Assembly: GCF_040581485.1 (NCBI RefSeq)
Contig: NC_090134.1
Span: forward strand, 10,756,501-10,820,500
Reading direction: 5' to 3'
DNA from: Linepithema humile
Lineage: Eukaryota; Arthropoda; Insecta; Hymenoptera; Formicidae
Length of the DNA stretch: 64,000 nucleotides
Positions 54,601-64,000 of this stretch are shown here, piece by piece (the stretch's first letter is position 1; every line of letters starts with the position of its first letter). The position numbers were made by a program, and so were the translations under genes. Below the pieces are notes generated by a model, which was not told the origin of the DNA, made no database searches, and saw only the letters and a program-made list of their open reading frames with translations.

Positions 54601-55713
54601 ATATAGTTGGTGATTTGTAAGCGCGATAAATCTTGAGCGATGTAAATAAAACATAAAGATGACATAACGAAGATAATGAAAATGGATAATGCTTGATGTG
54701 CTTAAATACGTTACGTTAAGCAGCTCATGAGCGTTTAATAAATTGATGGTCTGCCCGGAACGGTGAGATTCGATTAATTTTAATAACACACTTTACGGCG
54801 ATACCTGTCCGACAGTTTTAGCGCTGCGAGGATACGACGTTGCACATCAGCACCATCGGCACGACAGGTTATCCGTACTTTCCTGCACGGATAAAGCAGC
54901 CTCACGCCGTGACGCGTAAAACCGGAAAAGTTCAGCCCACGTTGCCGCACCCCGCAGAGAGAAAAACGATCGTACAGGTGCGACGCTGTGTGTCGGAAAT
55001 CGCACCTACCACAGAGACGACAAGCGCGCCCGTCAGAGGTGTGATAAGACCCGTGATAAACGCTTTCTTCGTACCATTACCGGATTCAATCCACTCGAGA
55101 TACGTTTAGAATCGAATGCAAAGATTGTATTTTCAATTGTAGTATGAATTTAAAATATCTTCAATCTAATATTATGGAAAATTATCCGTCAGGTTTTACA
55201 ACTGACAAATAACTGACGACCATTTTAATATTAATTTTAATTAATTATTTGACTTATGTATTTATGTCCAGCTTTATTCATATAAAATATGCATCTTTTT
55301 CTCTCTTACCTATATTCATAAAAATTTTAATGATAAAAAAGTGTAGATATAAAATATTAACTTTTTATGTGTTATCAGAAAATTAAGTTAAAAGACAATG
55401 CTTTTTACCATAAATGTTATGCTTACCATCTAATAAATTATTATGAAATTATTTTATTAATAAATAAAGTACTTGAAAAGATACTTGAAAAGATTTGCAT
55501 TTTGTTGAGCTAACACCGCTATGTCCGTGAAAACATTTTTCCGAAATCTGCTCTGAAATGTGTTATATCACACGTCAGAAAAGAAATAACAGCTTAAAAC
55601 TCTCGCGTTAGTCTTGCGACATACATCCTTGATATATCGTTAATAAAATAAAATAAAGCAAAATGCCCGGGAGAAGGACGTCTGACGATTAAGTGCATTT
55701 CGGCGTGAGGCTA
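51615..55713. other. Gene-free sequence
   Basis: 51.62-52.3 kb is AT-rich with recurrent TTGCTA/AACAAAT words; 52.35-53.0 and 53.3-54.4 kb are CpG-richer; 55.1-55.6 kb is AT-rich. A 14-base tandem pair (ATACTTGAAAAG type) lies at about 55471-55493, next to octamer ATTTGCAT at 55493-55500. No supported gene. Confidence 0.4.
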
Positions 55714-55747
55714 CTCGAAACGTGCCTCAAAGCGAGCACGTTTCGAG
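55714..55747. other. Perfect 12-bp hairpin, 10-base loop
   Basis: CTCGAAACGTGC at 55714-55725, loop CTCAAAGCGA, GCACGTTTCGAG at 55736-55747. The stem is GC-containing and perfect. It sits at the start of a CpG-richer patch that ends with a donor-like CAACGTAAGT at 56071-56080. Confidence 0.6.
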
Positions 55748-57450
55748 CTGCCACGACACCCAACTGACAACAGCGGTACGATACGATCGAGGAAACCGAT
55801 CCTCCGCGCTGCTGCCAAAGGTGGAATCGACAATACGATGACAAAAGTGGATTGCGCATTGTGTCAGAGGATTCGGAAATAGCAAAGCTATCTAATTTTC
55901 TTCGTTGGGTCAGACCGATCACGAGGGGATCGTGAGAAATCGCGAAACGCGAGGACGCGAGAAAACGAGAAAAGCAGATCCACGAGCGAAATTAAGCCCA
56001 ACGGGATCGGACGCTCGTTGAATTCCGCGGGGTCACCTATCCGAGGCAAACTGTTCTACCGCTGCTGTGGCGAAACTCAACGTAAGTTTTCTAAGTATTA
56101 TCCACTGCTAGTTTTTCACAAATTGACAAATATAAAAATTTCCTCTCATAATGATTATTCGTATACGATTATATGATTACATAAATAAAGGAGTACTATT
56201 GCATTTAAAATGACGATTGTCACATTAAAAACAAATTAAATGAGTCGTGTGTTATTTTTATCTCGATGTCGAAAACTATTGTCAGTTGCGGAAAATTTTC
56301 AGTAAAAAGTTAAAACTTTTAAATAACAAATATTTTGATAGTGTACATATATGAATTAAGTTACTCTCTCTCTCTCTCTCTCTACATATACTTGGGAAAG
56401 AAACCACATATTAAACGCGAGTCAGCGCTGAAAACTAACCACGTGTATAATAACGTTCCGACGCAGCCGAGCGATGAAAAATGTTTAAGCTTACATTTTG
56501 AGGATTATCAATTTTTCGCGGAGCACACGTACATCGTATGTCAGTCATGACTTTATCTAGCGACCGTTATCTGTCAGTCAGTCAGACCATTATCTACCGA
56601 GTCTATTTCGGTACGACCCTGTGTAGTCGCGAATCGAGTCTTCAACCTTTTTTTCACCTTTGTAAAAATAATTTCTTTTTTTTTCAGAATAATATCTGCT
56701 ACGCGTAATCAATAAATTACTGGAAAACAGCGTAAAAATGTTTTAACACGATGAGTCTATCTTTAAAATAGTCGGATCTTTTTGTTCTTAATGCTGTAAC
56801 GGCCAGAATAAAATTTTCAAAGTTGACTTTTTTTCATGAGACTCCTTCGATATTTCACCGCGTTACAAAATACTTTTTGAGTCTTTGGAAAAGAATATGG
56901 TTAATCATCATGTATCTTCATGTATCTTCATAACCATATTTTTTTAAACGAGTGTAAGAAAAGAATTTGCATACTTTGATCACGTTCACGCAATCGTAAT
57001 AGTTAACATGACCATAATCAAAACATAATCAAACATAATTAAATGATAATTGCACACATATCAGAATAAATTAAATAATAATTATATGTATCAGAATATA
57101 AAAACATACATATTTTAGTTAGAACACATTCTAAAGCATTTAAAAATAAATTGTAAATACAATTATTTTTCAGATTACTGGCGTTTTAAAAAATAGGTTT
57201 ACGCAGGATATAAAGTTTTGTTTTATGCAAATAACTAATGTGACTCACACTAAATGTTCAAGGAAAAAATAAACTAAACATTTGATAAACCACGTTTCTT
57301 TAACATAGATCAAATCAGTCGATGATCGATAAGAAAGTCTTTTAAGAATATATCTAAATATCGTCTGCAAAAATGTAAAAGTACTATTTTGAAAACGTTA
57401 AATATTGTCGTACATAAATATTTTCAATTCATACAGATGTCGATGAAAGG
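55748..57450. other. Gene-free sequence
   Basis: A purine-rich, CpG-containing patch to about 56.08 kb stops abruptly at GTAAGTTTTC. Then AT-rich with a CT run at 56364-56383. Octamers ATTTGCAT at 56965-56972 and ATGCAAAT at 57225-57232. No supported gene. Confidence 0.4.
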
Positions 57451-58159
57451 GAGATTCTACTTCGGAAGGCCAAAAAATCAGTGATTTTTAGGAATTTTTT
57501 TTAAGAAAATGAAAAAAGATATTAAAATAGAACTTTTTTCATAAAAATATATTATAGTTTGCTTTATTAAAAGATATTTTTTTAATCAATTTTTATAAAA
57601 AAATGACGTGCAAGTTATCCATAAGATAGCGCCGTTCTGCAGAATTGGTTGGTTAATTAGTGAGCGTGATAGCACCATAACTATTGATTAGAAACAAAAA
57701 AATATTCTTAAAGTTAATAAAATTATGTAGTACATGAATCTAAATTGAAATAAAAAACCAAAAATTTACAAAATAACGACACTCCAAAGTTGGAAGTCCA
57801 ATTTTTTGCCCTTTTTTGTTGTTTAACCCATTAAAAAATAGTAATTTTTTAAAATTATTAGATTTATGCACTATCTATAGTAAAAACTATCTACTTTGCA
57901 ACAAAATAAACCTGAAGTTAATCGGTTGACTCGTTTCACAGATATTACGCCTACCAGTTTTGAAAACATGGTTCGAGAAAACCGTGTTTAAAATTCCGAG
58001 CGCACCTCTATGCCTTGTTCCATTCAATAGCGTGTAATTCCGAGAATTTTCCGAATTTTGAAAACTCCCTTTACACAGATATTTTTTACACAGATAGATA
58101 CATAGAAGATTCAAAAAATACAAAAAAAAGATTTTTTTAATCTTCCAAAGTAGAATCTC
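57451..58159. mobile_element. Candidate non-autonomous DNA element with imperfect terminal inverted repeats
   Basis: Left end GAGATTCTACTTCGGAAG at 57451-57468 and right end, read inward on the other strand, GAGATTCTACTTTGGAAG (ending at 58159). Similarity continues as AAAAAATC just inside both ends, and AAGG precedes both. About 709 bp, AT-rich, no transposase motif. No convincing target-site duplication, so superfamily is not assigned. Confidence 0.5.
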
Positions 58160-61100
58160 TCCTTAAAAAAAATTGATTTTATAGACCTCAGAACATTAAA
58201 TTGATATTAATCGGCGACACCGGATTTTTTTCCATAACAATTCCATCTTGTTGATGGACAATGTCTTGAGCCGAGATTTTATTCACTTAAGTACAACGTA
58301 GCAAAGATCTCTTTAGCTCTTAAACAATAGCCGTGCTGCGTCAACTTTCTTATAAATTTTACTATCTGATTCGGGGATTTTTCGAGGGTTCTTCGTGATG
58401 ATTATCAAAATTATCGGGGATGAAATTTTCTGCGACAAATGCAACGCTATTGGTTGAATCTCGTAAAAGATTCATAGATAAATCTCATTTCTGTATAAAA
58501 AAACGCTACTTTTTTATTTTTTATAATGTTATTTATACATCATATTTTTTGATATAAAATTGAAGTTGTTCCATAAAAATTATGCCAATTAGAATAATTC
58601 TGTACAAATTGAACGCAATGATTATATTTATTCTAAAAAAAAAACGAGAAAACATTTAATGTGCTTTGTAAAGCAGTTTAAAGAAAACCACAGGAATGCC
58701 GTGAGCATCAAGTACTTAAGAGAACAAAAGTTTAAACAAGTAAAGATACATTAGGACAAATCTTTTTTGCAATGATATGTAGTTTCGACGACGGAGCAAA
58801 ACGGAGAACCTAAGATATAGATACCAAAAGCAAGCGGGAAGCGAGAGGTAAAACGAAGAAGAAAAAGGAGCGGCAACGCAGAACCCAAAGATTCAGGTAG
58901 ATGCTAATGAGCACCCATTGTTTTTTCCCCGCTGTTTTCCTACCCTAGCATTGTCCTTATAACGGGGTTCAGCTTTCTGCTCATCAGTTAACATTGTCTG
59001 CAGCATTAGATCGTCCTTGTTCCAAATTCAAGCTAGAGTCGCGCGCGACCATTCCTTTCAAGGAATGCAACGATTTGCTGACAGAGGACTGCACAGCTAA
59101 AAAAGAAAAAAAGATGAAGAGAGGAAAAGGGGGATGAGAGCAAGACAAAGGTGGAGGACGGCAGGCTCGTGAAACTCGTGTAAACGAGATCGTTCGGATC
59201 GCCCGAAACCGCCATGGTGAAGACGAGAATTGTTCCATGAGCAGGACACACTTCCGTCTCGTTTGTTCGATCTATTTACCTCCGCGTGAACAATCGACTG
59301 CATCGCGACAAAACAAACAAATAGTTCGTTTTCACACCGCATGAAAAATATTGTACGCGCCGGTGCGAATGCAAATGCGGGGATGGAGCGATTCGACAGA
59401 CCGGTTCCCCAATTAACCGTGACGACCAGGATCTGAAAATATTTTGACTTCGTGTGGACGTACACAAGATATATTTAAACCCGATACGGAAGGCAATGAC
59501 GTAAAGAAGTTTTTTTCAGAGTTCTCGATAAGATCTGAATCGTTTACCACAAATTATTGTCACTTGCAAAAATAACTCGTGTAAAAAAACCGTTCAGTGG
59601 AATTTTCTGCTGATTAACTTCTATAAGATTATACGCCAATTATCGTTGAGAGAAAGAAAAATATATTCCTATTCTTATATTATTTATATTCTTTTATATA
59701 CAATGTGCATCTTTAAGAGTATTCAAATAAATCGACGGTTCTACCTGCAAATTGTACAAAGCGCGATAATCACGCCTGGTACTAATTCGCCGCGCGCAAG
59801 ATTGATGTCTTATCTCGAGTCAGTCCGGACGAGATGAGACTGCCAAAGAAGACGAAGCGGGTTAAGAAGAATGAGAGACCTGAAGGATGGCGAACACGCT
59901 TCGGGCAGCTTTGGTTAGGCGGAGGGGCAAGGGAGAGGGTGTAGTTGTCTTTTAAACGGAGCAACGTTACGTACCCCTGACGAATGGATAGGAGGAGGTG
60001 CCGATATCTCAACCGTAATTTATTACCCAGCTAGGCCAGCTAGAAAACCGGCGGGTCCCGTCGTTCTCGTACATTCCGTACATGGGCACGGGCCTACGGG
60101 AAGGGGAACGCGATCGGAAAATAGAGAAAGAGGAGAGACACGAAAAAGGGACCGTAGACGCCCTGCGTCTTCTCGGGCCCCTCGGGGCATCGGGCCAACC
60201 CTCATTACCACGCCTCTAGACTTCCTAGTCATTATCTGGTGGTTCCAATACCAAGATCGAATTTCAACAGAAATCCCGATACTGACATTCCACAGAAATA
60301 ATCACACTCGTCTTGTGCTCGTACGTGTATTGCTTTTTTCCGTGAAATCTTCGCTTTTCGTACGCCAGGCGCAATGTGTTTTGCATAATTTTACAGAATT
60401 ACGCAAACTTTGTAGTGTGCAGTGTTTGTTAGCGCCCAATTAATCGTCGATGTAATCCGTCAAATGCGTCGCGTAATTAAAAATTGCGCCGATAATGCGA
60501 GTATTGTCGGCACCTGTTTGTACTTGTCATTTGTTACTTTTACTGTTAGAGTTTATGTTGGTATAAAAATGTATACAAGAAACATTTTTAAAAACCATAA
60601 AATATTACGCGAATGCAGATTAAAAAATAAATAAAAAATAAATAATAAATAAATATAAAATTAAAAAAAAATTTTTTTAAGTTAATTAAAAAAAATGTAA
60701 TAATTAATAAAAACAAAATTATTAACATCAATTTGATAAATGTGCTTTTATAGATTTTTTCTATATAGGATAGTTGATTTTTTAATTGTAACGATATAAA
60801 CTTGTTGGACCATCAATGAAAACTCAATCGCTAGCACGTAGCTGCAATTTTCCTGAAAATAAAAATCTTGGGTAGCTTGAGAACAGCGAAAATTTCTTAG
60901 GATGGGTCCCGGAAGATTCCGCTCGTAAGCCAGTTGTAAATAATTAAAAAGATCCGACAAAACAAATATTGTTTTGCGCAATGTGATAGATGATGCTGCT
61001 TATTCAGCGTCCCTTTTTGAAGAGAAAGATGAGACTGGAAGGAGACGGAGGTGGCAATAGGATAGATGGAGAAGGTGGCTGAGAAGAATCAAGGCTCGGT

Positions 61101-61654
61101 GGGCTTTTAGAAGGCTTCGTGGACCCATGAGAGGGTTCAAGGCCATGCTTGGATGTGAACGTTGCCGAGGCAAGGAAGGCGAGGCAATTAGAAAACACAG
61201 TAGGGTGCCAAAATCTCTGTCCTCTTCCTACTCTTCTCTCAAATCGAAACACCACCTACGCCTAGACTTCTTTCTCTTCGTTTGCTTCTTCGGCTGCACC
61301 TCCGTCGTCGACATGAATGTCGAAGATGTAGAGGAAGTTTCCCCATGAATCGCATCTTTAATCATTTAAATCATGATGCAATCAATGACGACTTTATATT
61401 ATGCTTATATGTTGGCATTTTTATTTAAAATTTAATAAAATATTTGAAAAATTTCTTGAAAATAAATAAATTTTCAGAAAAAAAATTGTCATTAAATATC
61501 TATGTTTTTATATTCTATAATTAGTATGATTCTTGGTTCGACATATATCAATTTTTCTCTTATTCTTAATTTAAAAATTAAAATTATGTGCAGAAAAAAA
61601 ATAAATAAATAATATTACTTTTCTGTAAAAAAATGTTTAAATATAAACCTTTTA
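58160..61654. other. Gene-free sequence
   Basis: AT-rich with CpG-richer patches at 58.8-59.45, 59.75-60.23 and 61.0-61.35 kb. Octamer ATGCAAAT at 59369-59376. No supported gene, RNA or further element. Confidence 0.4.
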
Positions 61655-61869
61655 TTTCCCAAGTGGTGTAAGTCCAATTCCTAAAATGTTAGAAAATCAA
61701 TGTTTTGCGTTTGGCTGCCTATCATTTACTTCTCCAACTTTGTGCTGCACTAAGTGGCTTATTTATGAAGTTAGACTTACACCACTTGTTTACTAAATGC
61801 AAACAATCCTTCAGAACACATTTCTGGTGTAAGTTCAAAATCTCAAATTTTAGACTTACACTTGGGAAA
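61655..61869. mobile_element. MITE with TIRs and TA target-site duplication (Tc1/mariner-like)
   Basis: 215-bp element flanked by TA on both sides. Left end TTTCCCAAGTGGTGTAAGTC; right end, on the other strand, TTTCCCAAGTGTAAGTC, differing only by a three-base deletion. Two more copies of the inner motif lie inside: an exact reverse-complement CAAGTGGTGTAAGTC match at 61774-61788 and TGGTGTAAGTTC near 61825-61836. No coding capacity. TA duplication and short length point to a non-autonomous Tc1/mariner-type element. Confidence 0.75.
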
Positions 61870-62564
61870 TAAGAGACTCGTATAAAACAAACAATATTTA
61901 AAATATATTAAAATATAATATTAAATATATAAATACTTATTTCTTTTGTCTTATTAATATTTAAATATTATAAACATTTCTCGTTTGTGGTGTGTATTGT
62001 TTAACTTGAGCACGCCACTATCGGCAATAGACGCAATTTGATACCTAACTCGATAAAGTAGAAACGGTCTCACTCGACGGTGAAGCCTCTACCGACCTCA
62101 CCCAGTAGGTATTTAAATATCGATTTGATGGACCGATTACACAGTTCTACAAGAAATAGCTTTTTTTCTCGAACACAAGAATGCGAGGAATCTCCTTTTA
62201 TAGTTTCTTTTGTAGTGCTAAATATAATGCCGGTTTTTAAAAATGCTCTATTACATCAATTTTGAGAAATTCAAGGTCAAAATAGTAAAAAAGGGTTATT
62301 TTGACATACTTTACTACGTTATAACTGTAGTATGTGACGTGTTAGAAGTTTCTTTTTTTTTTTAATAAAATATATCACTAAGACTTTTAACCCTCAAAAG
62401 AAATTTTTTGTGTATATTATGGTTAACAAGATTTTGACAATTAAATATTGTTTGTTACACCGCAGGTAGATTATAAATGGAACTAAAAAATATGAATAAT
62501 TTACTGAATATTTCCAATTTTTGTGGAACATATATAAAAACTATAAAAAGAGATAACTCGTAGT

Positions 62565-62601
<37 letters not shown>

Positions 62602-63217
62602 AACTGTGTTATAGGACAGAATTTTATATAGAGACCGACTTTTCCTAACATAGCTAAATTTGTTTCCAAAGTAAAGCAATAAACTTTTTCTAATTGTAAA
62701 TTATATCAATTTTGTAATGTATAATATTATCGAATTAATAATAATAATAATATTATATTTATTAATCAATAAAATATGTTCAATATTTATTGAATTAATC
62801 TTGCACCACTAGATTACACTACTGTCATATATAAAAGAAAAATCTATAAAAAAAAACAAAATATTATTATTACAAAATGTTATTATTACAAAACTCTAAA
62901 AAATTGTATATATAATTTTAATAAGAAATTTAATAATTTAAAATTTTTTAACAAAAAGCAACTCGAATCTAATTCGCATGTTAGGTAAATTTGAATAATA
63001 AAATTGATGTTTCGTATCTTAGATACGGAGAGGTGTAAGGTTGCTATGTCAATAAAAGCAATTTCAGAGTTGTGTTTCTATAACAACAGACAAAGAGCCT
63101 AGTAATGAATAGGATTCATCCTGAGAAGACGGGTATCTTTTTAGCAAAAGCTTAGAATTGTGTGAAATTTCGAAAATAAAATTCCTATTCAATTAAATAG
63201 TGCAAACAAGATTGACA
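61870..63217. other. Gene-free AT-rich sequence
   Basis: Includes a 27-base T run at 62571-62597. Read on the minus strand this is a poly(A) run preceded by about 100 bases of unremarkable sequence, so a retroposon tail is possible but unsupported. Nothing else recognised. Confidence 0.4.
62571..62597. repeat. Poly(T) tract, 27 bases
   Basis: Uninterrupted T run between GTA and GCTGAACTG. Confidence 0.92.
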
Positions 63218-63379
63218 ATGGCTACAAGAACGACAGAGCAATGTCGAATGTGCAATCGGGGATTGCAATCTTACAATATACCTTCCGATACGTGCGAGAG
63301 AAGAGAAATCTATACTTTCGTGAGGAGTCCGAGAGCAATATTGCACGTTCAAAAAAAATACAGAAATCCTCCTATGTAA
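63218..63379 (+). CDS. Possible first coding exon or 53-codon small ORF, unknown product
   Basis: ATG in a good context (GACAATGG) opens a 53-codon frame starting MATRTTEQCRMCNRGL, with one CxxC pair and a basic character. The island is distinctly less AT-rich than the DNA on both sides. At the end, GTAAGT at 63376-63381 is a perfect donor that overlaps the stop codon, so the frame could instead splice out of the window to the right. No family recognised; this may be chance. Confidence 0.18.
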   Translation: MATRTTEQCRMCNRGLQSYNIPSDTCERREIYTFVRSPRAILHVQKKYRNPPM

Positions 63380-64000
63380 GTACAATCAATTTAATACATA
63401 ATGTTATGACATAATAATATTATTTATATAATTAAGAACTTATATGAGATTTGAAAATATGTTTGGCAAACATCAGCAAATTAATTTGACAAATTTTAGA
63501 GATAAAATTGTAACTTTTTGTTTCCACAAAGAAAAGTTGTGGACGTTTGCATAATCAAGTTAAGCCGTTTGAATGTGTATCAGAAACTTAGTTTAATTAT
63601 CGCATAGTTTAAATTGTTGTTCATTCGGAACGGTAATGTGACACAAAAAGTGTAATTATACGCTATCTATAATATTGGGTTTAATATTAGTCTATAATAT
63701 TAATATAGTTATATGTTGTCCAATATTGTTGGATTTATAGGACAACCCAATATATTGTGATATATATTTTTCGCGTTATTAATAAAGAAGATCTGTTTTT
63801 ACATTTATAATTGCACGTTATTGCCGATGCAACAAGTGTACGATATTCTTGCAAACCATGCAAATCTATCTAGTTTAACGACCTCGCACAACTGCATACT
63901 CTAATCGCTCTCTGAATTAATAATTCCGAACATTTGCAAGCATACAACGTGGAAAATACTGATTGTGTTTGCCTCTTCACATAAAGCATATCTTACATAT
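63380..64000. other. AT-rich sequence to window end
   Basis: No supported gene. Imperfect inverted words around CCAATATTG near 63.68-63.77 kb, and octamer ATGCAAAT at 63858-63865. Confidence 0.4.

Overview
The window looks like animal nuclear DNA, almost certainly insect and probably a hymenopteran such as an ant. The grounds are one unmistakable insect POU-III gene, plentiful CpG outside that gene, AT-rich intergenic DNA, and a heavy load of pure GA/CT dinucleotide arrays. The order-level call is inference. No bacterial, viral or organellar gene was recognised.

Only one protein-coding gene is secure: an uninterrupted 447-codon reading frame on the minus strand (24251-25594). It encodes a class III POU-homeodomain transcription factor, the ortholog of Drosophila ventral veins lacking (vvl, also called drifter or Cf1a). 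It sits in a GC/CpG-rich island of about 3.5 kb (roughly 23.8-27.4 kb). That island probably also holds its 5' leader (25.6-26.8 kb or further) and the start of a 3' UTR of about 1.4 kb ending near two AATAAA signals at 22.84-22.86 kb. Trinucleotide arrays lie on both sides of the coding region: CGG/CGA at 22.9 kb and CGA at 23.4 kb on the 3' side, and CCG plus a CCG-derived pentamer array at 27.1-27.3 kb on the 5' side.

Layout: 1-22.5 kb is gene-free DNA 3' of vvl. It contains simple repeats, a diverged two-copy module (7.25 and 8.54 kb) and a cluster of three TACCTGAGTAA motifs. 22.5-27.4 kb is the vvl locus. 27.4-64 kb is gene-free DNA 5' of vvl. It contains two very long pure GA arrays (30.1-30.6 and 35.9-36.7 kb), an exact 20-bp direct repeat 387 bp apart ending in a donor-like GTAAGTA, and a 21-bp-arm hairpin at 43.57 kb. 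It also holds three candidate small DNA transposons (40.65-41.05, 57.45-58.16 and 61.66-61.87 kb) and several short protein-like islands of unknown meaning (45.9, 47.1-47.4 and 63.2-63.4 kb).

The simplest reading is that most of the window is the regulatory landscape of one developmental transcription factor gene. Seventeen exact octamers (ATGCAAAT on either strand), the textbook POU site, are scattered through it. That is more than base composition predicts but only modestly more than a similar control word. I saw no convincing new multi-gene system. The best leads are the 43.57-kb hairpin, the 7.25/8.54-kb paired module, the 29.2/29.6-kb direct repeat and the 61.66-kb MITE.
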